Shown here: piece after piece, positions 1 through 10,748 of the stretch | Layout of the letters: every line of letters begins with the position of its first letter | How positions within the stretch are numbered: position 1 is the stretch's first letter | From: Gordonia sihwensis NBRC 108236 | GTDB lineage: Bacteria; Actinomycetota; Actinomycetes; Mycobacteriales; Mycobacteriaceae | Assembly: GCF_000333035.1 (NCBI RefSeq) | Contig: NZ_BANU01000025.1 | Span: 1 to 64,000 of the forward strand | Reading direction: 5' to 3' | DNA length: 64,000 nucleotides | The notes under the pieces: model-generated | Told to the model about the DNA's origin: nothing | The model's database searches: none | What the model saw: only the letters and a program-made list of their open reading frames with translations | Translations under genes and position numbers: made by a program

Positions 1-705
1 GGCGAGCGCCCCCCACAGGCCGGTTGAGCGAGCCCCCAGGCCGGTTGAGCGAGCGAAGCGAGTCGAAACCAACCCGCACACACCATGTCTCGACACGCCG
101 CGCTCGCTACGCTCACACGCCTACTCGACAAACCTCGGAACGACGGCGAGCGCCCCCCACAGGCCGGTTGAGCGAGCCCCCAGGCTCGTTGAGCGAGCGA
201 AGCGAGTCGAAACTATCCCGCGCGCAGCATCTCTCGACACGACGCGCTCGCTACGCTCACACGCCTACTCGACGAACCTCGGAACGACGACGAGCACCCC
301 CTCCAGGCTCGTTGAGCGCGGCCCCCAGGCTCGTTGAGCGAGCGAAGCGAGTCGAAACCAACCGCACACAGCATGTCTCGATACGACGCGCTCGCTACGC
401 TCACACGCCTACTCGACGAACCTCGGGACGACGAGCACCCCCTCCAGGCTCGTTGAGCGAGCCCCCCAGGCTGGTTGAGCGAGCGAAGCGAGTCGAAACC
501 AACCCGCACACACCATGTCTCGACACGCCGCGCTCGCTACGCTCACACGCCTACTCGACAAACCTCGGAACGACGACGAGCCCCCCGGCTGGTTGAGCGA
601 GCGAAGCGAGTCGAAACCAACCGCACACACCATGTCTCGACACGCCGCGCTCGCTACGCTCACACGCCTACTCGACGAACCTGGGGACGACGGCGAGCGT
701 CCCCA
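1..705. repeat. Tandem REP/BIME-like palindromic repeat array
   Basis: Five copies of GTTGAGCGAGCGAAGCGAGT begin near 44, 188, 333, 474 and 592, a period of 141-145 bp with a last step of 118. Each copy is followed by a partly inverted arm containing CGCTCGCTACGCTCAC and then CTCGAC, so a unit can fold as a large imperfect hairpin. The first four units are each preceded by a short truncated copy (GTTGAGCG followed by a C-run). The array is open at the left edge, so it may extend outside the window. Open frames cross it on both strands, but only because the period is near a multiple of three and stop codons are scarce; no protein is supported. A related single element lies at 8393-8440. Confidence 0.85.
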
Positions 706-740
706 ACCACCACGCGCGCAGACCCGCCCAGACAGCGCAC

Positions 741-1967
741 CTACGCGAACGTCAGACCGATCAACACCACGTTGAGCACGACGATGGCGACTGCGGCGAC
801 AGCGGAGGCCCAGCGCAACGGGCGGCCGTCGGCGAACTCGCCCATCAAGGCCCGGTCTGCGGTGTAGCGACGCAGGGGAACGATTGCGAACGGGATCCCG
901 AAGCTGAGCACCACCTGCGAGATGACCAGCGCCATCGTCGGATTCACACCCAGCGCCAGGACGACGATCGCCGGGATCAGCGTCACCGCGCGGCGCACGA
1001 GAATCGGAATCCGCCGCTTGAGCAACCCTCCCATGATCGCGCCACCGGCATACGCGCCGACTGACGTCGAAGCGATACCGGACGCGAGCAGACCGACGGC
1101 GAACACCGCCGCCACCACCGGCCCGAGCGCATCGCGCACCGCATCGTGCGCCCCCTCGATGCTGTCGGTGCCCTCGCGTCCATACAGACTCGACGCAGCG
1201 AGGACCAGGAGCGCGATGTTCACAGTGCCCGCGATCACGAGCGCGATGACGACGTCGATCCGCGTGACCGCGAGCAGCCTGCGCGTGCGGCCGGCGCCGA
1301 TCGGCTGACCGTGCCGGTCGATCACCAGGGACGAATGCAGATAGATCGCGTGGGGCATCACCGTCGCCCCCAGCATCGATGCCGCGAGCAGCACAGTCTC
1401 GGCGCCGTCGAGCCGGGGAACCATGCCGTTGATGATCCCGCCGGCGTCGGGCGGATTCACGAGCAGTCCGGCCAGGAAACCGAAGACGATCACGGCCAAC
1501 AGCGCCACGATCGCAGTTTCGAATCGCCGCTGTCGGCGTCGATCGGCCATCGAGAGGATCGCCATCGACACCAGGCCGACGATCACTCCGCCGATCGGCA
1601 ACGGCAGTCCGAAGAGCAGGTTGAGGGCGATCGCACCGCCGATCACCTCGGCGATGTCGGTGGCTCCCGCCACGAGTTCGGCCTGGGCCCAGAACAGCAG
1701 ACGCGACCGCCGCGACAGGCGCCGCCCCAACGTCTCGGGCAGCGTCTTCCCGGTCACCACCCCGAGTTTGGCCGACTGATACTGCACCATCACCGCCATC
1801 ACGTTGGCGACGACCAGTACCCAGACGAGGAGATACCCGTACTTCGCGCCAGCGGTGATGTTGGCCGCGACATTGCCGGGATCGACGTAGGCGATCGCCG
1901 CGACGAACGCCGGTCCCAGCAGGCCCACGGCGCGCAGACGAGTCCCCGAACCCCTTGTGCGAAGCAT
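741..1967 (-). CDS. mntH: NRAMP-family Mn2+/divalent metal transporter
   Basis: A 408-residue polytopic membrane protein. It carries the NRAMP TM1 metal-site motif DPGN at about residues 29-32 and the TM6 motif MPHAIYLHSS in the middle of the protein. The family imports Mn2+ (and Fe2+) by proton symport. The ATG at 1967 lies only six bases past a good -10 hexamer, so the transcript is probably leaderless or nearly so. It stands alone, separated from the repeat array by about 35 bp. A palindrome overlapping the -35 suggests repression by a metal-dependent regulator. Family assignment is firm; preference for Mn2+ over Fe2+ is inferred. Confidence 0.92.
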   Translation of the reverse strand: MLRTRGSGTRLRAVGLLGPAFVAAIAYVDPGNVAANITAGAKYGYLLVWVLVVANVMAVMVQYQSAKLGVVTGKTLPETLGRRLSRRSRLLFWAQAELVAGATDIAEVIGGAIALNLLFGLPLPIGGVIVGLVSMAILSMADRRRQRRFETAIVALLAVIVFGFLAGLLVNPPDAGGIINGMVPRLDGAETVLLAASMLGATVMPHAIYLHSSLVIDRHGQPIGAGRTRRLLAVTRIDVVIALVIAGTVNIALLVLAASSLYGREGTDSIEGAHDAVRDALGPVVAAVFAVGLLASGIASTSVGAYAGGAIMGGLLKRRIPILVRRAVTLIPAIVVLALGVNPTMALVISQVVLSFGIPFAIVPLRRYTADRALMGEFADGRPLRWASAVAAVAIVVLNVVLIGLTFA

Positions 1968-1973
1968 GTAATG

Positions 1974-2008
1974 AGGCTAGGCGTTCACAAATAATTCGGT
2001 CAACCGAA
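1974..2008 (-). promoter_or_regulatory. mntH promoter with overlapping operator palindrome
   Basis: Read on the minus strand, TTGACC (2003-1998) is followed after 18 bases by TAGCCT (1979-1974), six bases from the mntH ATG. A perfect inverted repeat TTCGGT-CA-ACCGAA (1995-2008) covers the -35. The arrangement suits repression by an MntR/DtxR-type regulator; the regulator's identity is inferred. Confidence 0.6.
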
Positions 2009-2142
2009 CTCTAATGTGCGGATGCTCACCACTGGCGTCGACACCTGCTCGATTCCGGCGCGCACGACACCCCACCCACGCGGACGACTCCGATATGTAG
2101 TACCCACAAGAGAGGAAATCGTCGCATCGGAAGGCCGCCATC

Positions 2143-3012
2143 ATGACCGTCACAGTCCCGCAGTCCTTCGCTGTCGAAGTCGGCGACCTCACACTGCGCG
2201 GCGACCGCTGGCGCGCGAACGGTTCCGGCCCCGCGGCCGCTCCCGCGCTGCTGCTGCACGGCGGAGGGCAGACCCGCCATTCGTGGGACCGCACCGCCTC
2301 CGCCCTGGTCTCGCGCGGACGCGATGTCTACACCATCGATCTGCGCGGACACGGCGACAGCGACTGGGCGCGCGACCACGACTACGGGTTGGAGGCGTTC
2401 GTCTCCGACCTGCGCGGCGTGTTGCCGACACTGTCTGGCGCCCCCGTGATCGTCGGTGCGTCACTCGGCGGCATCACCGGCCTCTGCACCGCGGGCGAGG
2501 ACCAGTCGGCCGCGGCGGCGCTCGTGCTGGTGGACATCGTGGTGAACGTGGAGCAGACGGGCATCGACCGCATCAAGGCGTTCATGACCGATCACGTCGA
2601 CGGATTCGCGAGCCTGGAGGAGGTGGCCGACGCGGTGGCGGCGTACAACCCGGCACGAACACGTCCGGCGACCCTGGACGGACTGCGCAAGAACGTGCGA
2701 CGCCGCGACGACGGACGCTGGTACTGGCACTGGGACCCGCAGTTCATCCGATCGGGCGACGGCGACGAACCGCGCCGGCACACCGATCCCGAACGCCTGG
2801 CCGAGGCCGCCCGGAACGTCACCGTTCCGACGCTCATCGTCCGCGGCGGGAAGTCGGATGTTGTGAGCGACGCCGGCGTGCAGCACATGCGCGCATTGAT
2901 CCCCCACGCGGAGACCGCCGACGTCAGCGGCGCAGGCCACATGGTTGCCGGAGACGACAACGAGGTCTTCGCCGCGGCGATCGAGGGATTCCTGGACCGT
3001 AGCGGTTTGTAA
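2143..3012 (+). CDS. Alpha/beta-fold hydrolase
   Basis: A 289-residue single-domain alpha/beta hydrolase. It shows the oxyanion motif LLHGGG (residues 37-42), the nucleophile elbow GASLGG with Ser107, and the C-terminal catalytic histidine in GAGHMVAGD (His266). A GAGAGGAA ribosome-binding site lies upstream of the ATG. The substrate cannot be read from the sequence. It differs from the steroid meta-cleavage hydrolase HsaD (no matching cap region or SLGGGTA-type elbow), so it should not be taken as the missing hsaD of the neighbouring operon. It appears monocistronic. Confidence 0.85.
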   Translation: MTVTVPQSFAVEVGDLTLRGDRWRANGSGPAAAPALLLHGGGQTRHSWDRTASALVSRGRDVYTIDLRGHGDSDWARDHDYGLEAFVSDLRGVLPTLSGAPVIVGASLGGITGLCTAGEDQSAAAALVLVDIVVNVEQTGIDRIKAFMTDHVDGFASLEEVADAVAAYNPARTRPATLDGLRKNVRRRDDGRWYWHWDPQFIRSGDGDEPRRHTDPERLAEAARNVTVPTLIVRGGKSDVVSDAGVQHMRALIPHAETADVSGAGHMVAGDDNEVFAAAIEGFLDRSGL

Positions 3013-3089
3013 CCCAGGCCTTGTCGTACCCCCGCGATAGGCTTCGTACATACAATCGGATAGTGAGTGATCGACGACACGGATAGGGG

Positions 3090-4598
3090 GTGAGTCGGAT
3101 GGATGCAGATCAGACGGAAGCCGAGCCGTCAACGGTGCTGCCAACGGATCCGGCCGCCCTGGTCGCCATGATCGAGGGGGCGACGGTCGCACTCGCCACT
3201 GCCCGGTTCACCGCCGCCACCGAGGAACAGCTCCTCGAGATCGCCGAGGTTCTCGAGCGAGTGCACCGTCGGCTCGACGCCGTCGACGCCGCGCTGCTGG
3301 TGGAGGTCTCCGACCGCGGCGCCTACCGCAAGGACGGCTACCTGTCACTGCATCAGTACCTGTCCTCGGGACTGCGTCTGGGCGACGGTGAGGCCCGCCG
3401 CCGACGGACCAGCGTTGCCGCGATCGGCCGCTTCACCGGCCTACAGGGCCAAACCCTCCCACCGTCGCGCCCGGCCACCGCCGATGCGGTCACCGACGGG
3501 GTCATCGGTGCGGCCCACGTCCGGGAGATCGATGCGATCATGGACAGGATCCCGGCCGCCGTCGACCCACTGACGCGTGAACAGGCCGAGGCCCAGTTGG
3601 CTGCTGTGGCGCGGGAGCTGACCCCGGACGGCGTCCGAGCCGCCGGGATCCGGCTGCTAGCGCACCTGGACCCCGACGGATCACTGACCGACGAGCGGGA
3701 CCGCAAGCGGCACCGCAAGTTCGCCTTGATGCCGCAGGACCGGCGGCTGATGAGCAAAGTGACTGCGTCCCTGACCCCGGCGCTGCGGGCCCGCTTCGAA
3801 CTCCTGTTGGGTTCGTGGGCCGCACCCGGCATGAACAACCCGGCAGATCCGGAGTCTCCACGCGGGGCGTGCGAAGTCGCCGACCCCGCCGCGGTCGCCG
3901 CTGCGGCCGAGCGCGACGACCGCACCGCCGGACAACGCGGCCACGACGCCCTCGTCGCGCTGCTCGACGCCGAACGCGCACTGACCGCCGCCGCAACCAC
4001 CGGGAACGGCCGGCTGTCGTCGCAGATCGTCGTCACCGTCACAGACAAAGAACTGCGCGAGCACGCGGGTGTCGCCTTGACCGCGACGGGTACTCGGCTG
4101 CCCGTCGCTGAGTTGATCGAAGTCGCTGCCGACGCGACTCCGCATTTGGCGGTGTTCTCTCACCACACCGGCCAGGCCCTCTACCTGGGTCGGGGACGAC
4201 GCCTCGCGTCGAAAGCCCAGCGGCTGATGCTCTTCGCCCGCGACCGCGGGTGCACCGCCCCCGGATGCTCAGCACCGTTCGCCCGCACCCAGGCCCACCA
4301 CTTCCCCGATTACGCGGACGGCGGTCCCACCGATGTCGACCACCTCGGGGCGGCGTGCGGCCGTCACAACCGCTCAGTGGGCAAGGCCCTCGGCGACTGG
4401 GAGACGATGCTCCTCATCGACGGTCCACACGCCGGGCGCATCGCGTGGCGACCCGTCGCTGCTCGCTACCCTCGGAAAGGGTGGAGGGTCAACCAGATCC
4501 ACCACGCCGAACTCCTGCCCGATCAGGGTCCGCACGCCCCGCCCGCACCGGGCGACTCCCGCGGCCAGGCCTACCTCGCCCGCCTCATCGCCGCCTGA
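3090..4598 (+). CDS. DUF222 domain protein with C-terminal HNH nuclease motif (13E12 family)
   Basis: A 502-residue protein with an N-terminal DUF222 region (about 30-330) and a C-terminal HNH module. The module shows CTAPGC, then AHHFPDYADGG and then CGRHN, the usual Cys/His pattern of the 13E12-repeat family that is multicopy in Mycobacteriales. The GTG at 3090 follows a GATAGGGGG Shine-Dalgarno-like stretch. These proteins are often linked to mobile DNA, and their biological role is unclear. Base composition matches the surroundings. Family call is secure; nuclease activity is inferred from the motif. Confidence 0.88.
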   Translation: MSRMDADQTEAEPSTVLPTDPAALVAMIEGATVALATARFTAATEEQLLEIAEVLERVHRRLDAVDAALLVEVSDRGAYRKDGYLSLHQYLSSGLRLGDGEARRRRTSVAAIGRFTGLQGQTLPPSRPATADAVTDGVIGAAHVREIDAIMDRIPAAVDPLTREQAEAQLAAVARELTPDGVRAAGIRLLAHLDPDGSLTDERDRKRHRKFALMPQDRRLMSKVTASLTPALRARFELLLGSWAAPGMNNPADPESPRGACEVADPAAVAAAAERDDRTAGQRGHDALVALLDAERALTAAATTGNGRLSSQIVVTVTDKELREHAGVALTATGTRLPVAELIEVAADATPHLAVFSHHTGQALYLGRGRRLASKAQRLMLFARDRGCTAPGCSAPFARTQAHHFPDYADGGPTDVDHLGAACGRHNRSVGKALGDWETMLLIDGPHAGRIAWRPVAARYPRKGWRVNQIHHAELLPDQGPHAPPAPGDSRGQAYLARLIAA

Positions 4599-4641
4599 CC
4601 GGCGGAGCACCGCGCCCCGAGGATCTGAGCGTGGACCGCTC

Positions 4642-5778
4642 CTACGCGAACGCCTTGCGCACCTGATCTGCGGTGAGCCCGTAGTCCTCGAGCGCGTACT
4701 TGTGCTGCGGCCGGCGGTCGCCCGACTTGGAATCCTCGTCGAGCGCGGTCATCGCCCCTTTGGCGGCGTCGGTGAACTCGGCACCGATCGCGTCGTACAC
4801 GCGCTCCACGGTTCCGAACGGGTCCGCCCTCAGATCGGTGAAGTCGACGTCGACGAACTGCGCCGGGTCGTACTTCTCGCGCGCCCGAGAGAACGCGTGC
4901 AGACCGCGCGACCACAGATCGAGTTGCGTCTGCCCGATCCGGTCCCTGGTGAACGCACGCGAGTAGCCCGCCGTCGCCTGCTCCGCGAGGCTGCACATGG
5001 ATCCGATGATCGTCTCCGGCGCACGATGCGTCTGCACGATGACAGCGTCGGGATACACCTCCATGATCGCGTCGAGCGCGAAGAGATGGCTCGGGTTCTT
5101 CAGCACCCAACGCCTATCGACGTCGTTGCCGCCGATGAGCTGGAGATTGCGCCGGTGGCGCTCGTAAGCGGGCGTCCAATCCTGCTGCGCGAGCCACTCC
5201 GAATACTCGGGAATGTGCGCGAGCGATTCGTACGAGATCGACATCAGCGACTGCCGCAGCAGTTGCCAGCACTCCTCCACCTCGGCCGCGCCCATGTAGT
5301 GCAGCCCCATGAACTCCGGGTTCTCCACGTGATGCTGCGACAACCCGGCGTCTATCTGCTGAAAGACCGGGTTCGCGTCCCATGTCTCGCGCGGAGGCCG
5401 CGGCTGCGGGAACTCCGTCAGCCACATCTCCAGCCCCTGATGGGCGGGGTCGGCGGCCAGCAGCCTGTGCAACGCGGTGGTGCCGGTCCGCGGCAGTCCG
5501 GTGACGAACACCGGCCGTTCCACCGGCACCCGCACGTAGTCCGGGTTGTTCTTCCACCCCGCCTCGCTGAGCAGCCGTGCGATCAGCGCGCCCTTGAGGA
5601 AGTAGCGGAACATCTTGCTGCCCAACGGTTCCAGATCGGCGGACTGCGCGTACGACGACAGCAGCACCTCGAGACCTTCGAGGTAGTCCGTGTCGCCGAA
5701 GTCCTCGAGGCCGACGGCGCGGATCGCCGCCTCGTGCAGTTCGTCGACCGTGCCGACAGTGGTTCGGGACTCAGTCAT
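4642..5778 (-). CDS. Sulfotransferase family protein
   Basis: A 378-residue protein of the Sulfotransfer_3 type. The 5'-phosphosulfate-binding loop is VFVTGLPRTGTTALHRLL near residues 85-102, and the 3'-phosphate-binding segment is VIVQTHRAPETIIGS further on. It would transfer sulfate from PAPS to a small acceptor; the acceptor is unknown, although its place as last gene of the hsa operon suggests a steroid or related alcohol. ATG 5778 was chosen because it gives the ATGACTGA overlap with the upstream SDR gene; a GTG at 5787 is also possible. Confidence 0.85.
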   Translation of the reverse strand: MTESRTTVGTVDELHEAAIRAVGLEDFGDTDYLEGLEVLLSSYAQSADLEPLGSKMFRYFLKGALIARLLSEAGWKNNPDYVRVPVERPVFVTGLPRTGTTALHRLLAADPAHQGLEMWLTEFPQPRPPRETWDANPVFQQIDAGLSQHHVENPEFMGLHYMGAAEVEECWQLLRQSLMSISYESLAHIPEYSEWLAQQDWTPAYERHRRNLQLIGGNDVDRRWVLKNPSHLFALDAIMEVYPDAVIVQTHRAPETIIGSMCSLAEQATAGYSRAFTRDRIGQTQLDLWSRGLHAFSRAREKYDPAQFVDVDFTDLRADPFGTVERVYDAIGAEFTDAAKGAMTALDEDSKSGDRRPQHKYALEDYGLTADQVRKAFA

Positions 5779-6553
5779 GGTATTCACCGCAGTTCACGTC
5801 GAGGGTGTGTCCGGTGATCGCCCGCGCGAGGTCCGAGGCGAGGAACAGCACCGCGTCTGCGATCTCCGCGGGCTCCGGCAGCCGTTTCAGATCGCTGCGC
5901 GACGCGGTCTGCTCGTAGACCTGCTCCGGGGTGATCCCGTACTTCTTCGCGACCTCGCCGAAGTACCACTTCAGCTGGTCGTCCCAGATGTATCCGGGCG
6001 CGACGCTGTTGACCCGAATCCCCTCGCGGCCGAGCTCGGTGGCCAGTGTCTGCGACATCGACAGCAGCGCCGACTTAGCGATCTTGTAGCTGCCGTAACG
6101 CGGCTCCGAATGCCGGATCACCATGGAGTTGACGTTCACGATCGACCCGTTCGCCTCGCTCAACGCGGGCGTGAACGCCTTGATGACTCGAAGTGTGCCG
6201 AGCACGGTGAGGTCGAGACCGGAAGTGATCTGGTCGAAGTCGGTGCGGCCCAGCGGCTTCATCGACGGGACCGCGAAGGCGTTGTTGACCAGGACGTCGA
6301 CCCCGCCGAACTCTGCCACGGTCCGATCGACGAGGTTCGCCACCGCGGCATCGTCGGTGATGTCGGTGGGGACGGACAGCGCCTCGCCGCCCGCCTGCCG
6401 GATCTCGGCCGCGATCTCCGCGAGCCGCGACTCGGTCCGTGCCGCGAGCACCACGCGAGCCCCCTGGGCCGCGGAACGCACGCACACCGCACGGCCCAGC
6501 GCCGGACCCACTCCGGAGACGACGACGGTCTTTCCGTCGAGAAGACCTGCCAT
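5771..6553 (-). CDS. Short-chain dehydrogenase/reductase
   Basis: A 260-residue classical SDR. The N-terminal nucleotide-binding region reads VVVSGVGPALGRAV, a variant of TGxxxGxG with Ser instead of Thr. The structural NNAF replaces the usual NNAG. The catalytic pair is in SYKIAK (Tyr-x-x-x-Lys), followed by VNSVAPGYI. It would oxidise or reduce an alcohol/ketone with NAD(P)(H). It lies between the DUF1214 gene (26 bp gap) and the sulfotransferase (8 bp overlap) and probably shares the KstR-controlled transcript. A steroid substrate is plausible but not shown by sequence. Confidence 0.88.
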   Translation of the reverse strand: MAGLLDGKTVVVSGVGPALGRAVCVRSAAQGARVVLAARTESRLAEIAAEIRQAGGEALSVPTDITDDAAVANLVDRTVAEFGGVDVLVNNAFAVPSMKPLGRTDFDQITSGLDLTVLGTLRVIKAFTPALSEANGSIVNVNSMVIRHSEPRYGSYKIAKSALLSMSQTLATELGREGIRVNSVAPGYIWDDQLKWYFGEVAKKYGITPEQVYEQTASRSDLKRLPEPAEIADAVLFLASDLARAITGHTLDVNCGEYHD

Positions 6554-6579
6554 TACCCGTCCTGTCTATCCGAGCCTGT

Positions 6580-7770
6580 CTAGCCGAGCATCCGGCGGGC
6601 GAATGCCCGTTGCCGGACCGCGATCCGCTCTGCCCAGCCGACGGCGTCGATCCGGTTGTCCCGGTAGTACGGCAGATGCGAGGGAACGTCGGCATCGTCC
6701 ACCACCACGGCCGTGGGACCCTGCTCGGCAGTGATCGGCGCATCGGTCCGCTGCCACCGGAACTGCAGGATGCCGCGCCGCCGGCCGGTGGTCTCCACCC
6801 AGTTCGCGATTCCCGGATCGTTCGCCGCAATCACCATCCGGATCATTCCGTCCGGGTCCACCTGAGCCTGAGCCGAGTTCAGCGACGTCTGATGATTCAC
6901 ATAGTCGAGCGAGATGTACCACATGCTGCCGAGCTGAAAGCCCTGGTAGGGCGCATCGGAGCACGGCACGGTCACCACCATCGACCGGCCCGCGGGCAGA
7001 TCGAAGTGACCGACCGACGAGTACTGAGTCGCCAACCCGCCCGGCGTGGTGCGCGGCGCCGTGAAGGTGTTGACCGGCTCATCGAGGTAGAACCACTTGG
7101 GGAAGTTGAACCATGTGTTCACGCGCGAGGTCAGCATCTTCGCCGCCACGGCGTAGCGCTTGGCGATCCGGTCGGTGGAGAGTTCCGCGGGTGGAAGTCC
7201 GACGGTGTCCACCCGCTCAATGGTGATCGAACCCTTCTGCTCGGCGGCCCAGTCGCTGTACACCTCCCGGACCGAGAGCATGGTCGCGCCCTCACCCAGC
7301 ACGAAGTGGGTGCCGTCGGGCACTCCCGGCCGCTCCGGCCCGAACGTGATCTCGAAACTCCCGTCGTCGGCGATCGGGATCACGCGATCGTCGAAGGCGG
7401 TCTCTCCGCCGGGGACCTCATCCGCCGTGTAATTGCCCCGGATCACCTGAAAGGCCAGATCAGCGGTGGTGCCGCGCACGCCCCGCACCACGTACGTGGC
7501 CTCGGGGACCACCGTCGCGTGGTAATAGAGCGTGTCCGGGTTGTCGAGCCCCATCTTGGAGTACGGCCCCGTGGAAGTCACGAAATAGGGATGCGTCTTC
7601 TCCCCCGCGCGTGCCACCTGGAGAATCGACGAGATGCCGCCCGCCAGATAGTCGAGACCCTCCGCGCGCTCGGCGTCGGTCTCGGCGAAGTCCGCACTGC
7701 GCACCAGCGCCTCGGCTTCGGCGATCGCCGCGGTGAACGGCGCGGTGACCGACTCCGTGGGCTCGGTCAC
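6580..7770 (-). CDS. DUF1214 domain-containing protein
   Basis: A 396-residue protein with a C-terminal DUF1214 region around MIRMVIAANDPG and GILQFRWQ. The GTG at 7770 overlaps the hsaB stop as GTGA, which sets the start and shows translational coupling; the reading frame extends much further upstream but only through hsaB. No signal peptide or membrane segment is seen. DUF1214 proteins are frequent in steroid and other catabolic clusters of Rhodococcus and Mycobacterium, but their role is unknown. Position implies involvement in metabolism of a steroid-derived compound. Confidence 0.8.
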   Translation of the reverse strand: MTEPTESVTAPFTAAIAEAEALVRSADFAETDAERAEGLDYLAGGISSILQVARAGEKTHPYFVTSTGPYSKMGLDNPDTLYYHATVVPEATYVVRGVRGTTADLAFQVIRGNYTADEVPGGETAFDDRVIPIADDGSFEITFGPERPGVPDGTHFVLGEGATMLSVREVYSDWAAEQKGSITIERVDTVGLPPAELSTDRIAKRYAVAAKMLTSRVNTWFNFPKWFYLDEPVNTFTAPRTTPGGLATQYSSVGHFDLPAGRSMVVTVPCSDAPYQGFQLGSMWYISLDYVNHQTSLNSAQAQVDPDGMIRMVIAANDPGIANWVETTGRRRGILQFRWQRTDAPITAEQGPTAVVVDDADVPSHLPYYRDNRIDAVGWAERIAVRQRAFARRMLG

Positions 7771-8342
7771 AGCCACGTGTCGCCTCCGGTCCAGGTGAGG
7801 AAGTTGTCGAGTTCGGCCTGAGCCGGCGTCACCCGCGGATGCTCGGTGGACAGGTAGCCGCCGCGATAGAACAGCAGAGGCTTGTCCTGCAGCACGTCGC
7901 CGAGGATCTGAGCCCGCCCGATGACGATCCAGTGGTCGCCCCCGTCGGTGACCGAGTCCACCGAGCACTCCACCCAGGTGAGACTGTGCCGCAGCACCGG
8001 CAGCCCCGCGGGCGACGGATCCCAGGTGATCGACTTGAACTTGTCGGCCCCCGGCGCGCCGAAGGTCGCGCTGACATCCTGCTGCCGGTTCGACAGCACG
8101 TTGACGCAGAACTGCCCCCGCGCCTCGATCACCGGCCAGGTTCGCGACGTCTTCTGCGGACAGAACAGGACCAGCGGCGGGTCCAGCGACAGCGCCGCGA
8201 ACGACTGACAGGCGAAGCCGACCGGCTTCTCCTCCTCGTCGAGCGTGGTGATCACCGTGACCCCGGTGCAGAACTGGCCCATCGCGGTCCGGAACTGCCG
8301 GGAGTCGAAGTCGTCGGTCCCGTACGGGGAGTGCGGAGTCAT
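7767..8342 (-). CDS. hsaB: Flavin reductase component of the 3-HSA hydroxylase (HsaB)
   Basis: A 191-residue flavin reductase-like protein (FMN-binding split barrel). It shows FCTGVTVITT near the N-terminus, GFACQSFAALSLDPPLVLFC, and a central FCVNVLS. HsaB supplies reduced flavin to the oxygenase HsaA, which hydroxylates 3-HSA during cholesterol ring degradation. The ATG at 8342 gives the family's usual length of about 187-191; an upstream in-frame extension to 8420 runs through a palindromic element and is unlikely to be coding. It follows hsaC after 111 bp, unusually wide spacing for this operon. Confidence 0.88.
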   Translation of the reverse strand: MTPHSPYGTDDFDSRQFRTAMGQFCTGVTVITTLDEEEKPVGFACQSFAALSLDPPLVLFCPQKTSRTWPVIEARGQFCVNVLSNRQQDVSATFGAPGADKFKSITWDPSPAGLPVLRHSLTWVECSVDSVTDGGDHWIVIGRAQILGDVLQDKPLLFYRGGYLSTEHPRVTPAQAELDNFLTWTGGDTWL

Positions 8343-8392
8343 GTCGGTTTCCCTTCGGTGGGGTCGGATGCAGTGGGTCGGATGATCGGGCC

Positions 8393-8440
8393 GAGCGGAC
8401 GGAGTGGGCGATCGACTCACTCCGCTCGCTCGACCGGCGG
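8393..8440. repeat. Solitary REP-like palindrome in the hsaC-hsaB intergenic
   Basis: CACTCCGCTCGCTCGACC (8418-8435) closely resembles the reverse complement of the repeat core at 1-705. An imperfect 14-bp stem pairs 8393-8406 with 8418-8431 around an 11-base loop. Its place inside an operon suggests an mRNA-stability or partial termination element. Confidence 0.6.
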
Positions 8441-8453
8441 AACGGGCTCGGAC

Positions 8454-10591
<2,138 letters not shown>

Positions 10592-10635
10592 GAGTCACTC
10601 CTGTTCGTGTGCCGTCATCGACTTACGACCAATAT

Positions 10636-10693
10636 TAGAACACGTTCTCGTTTTGGACTAGAACACGTTCTCATTCTAGTGGAACATGTTCTA
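10636..10693. promoter_or_regulatory. Three tandem KstR-type operators between hsaA and kshA
   Basis: Three 14-bp palindromes match the KstR pattern TnnAACnnGTTnnA or nearly so: TAGAACACGTTCTC at 10636-10649, TAGAACACGTTCTC at 10659-10672 and TGGAACATGTTCTA at 10680-10693. The starts are 23 and 21 bp apart, about two helical turns. The block sits between two divergent steroid operons. KstR itself is encoded at 42322. Confidence 0.88.
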
Positions 10694-10748
10694 CTATCGA
10701 GTCAGACGGGCCAGAGCCCGAAACGAGACCGACGAGGAGGCCGAGAAG

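Noticed and set aside
24..596. A 190-residue open frame across the left-edge repeats (and open frames opposite it)
   Set aside because: It is an artefact of the repeat period being close to a multiple of three in stop-poor DNA; there is no ribosome-binding site, the product is only repeated Arg/Thr-rich sequence, and the DNA units are palindromic.
1..705. A CRISPR array
   Set aside because: The repeats are longer than CRISPR repeats, palindromic, and the intervening sequence is itself repeated rather than unique.
2143..3012. The alpha/beta hydrolase as the missing hsaD
   Set aside because: It shares the fold but not HsaD-type elbow and cap features, is on the other strand outside the operon, and has no KstR box.
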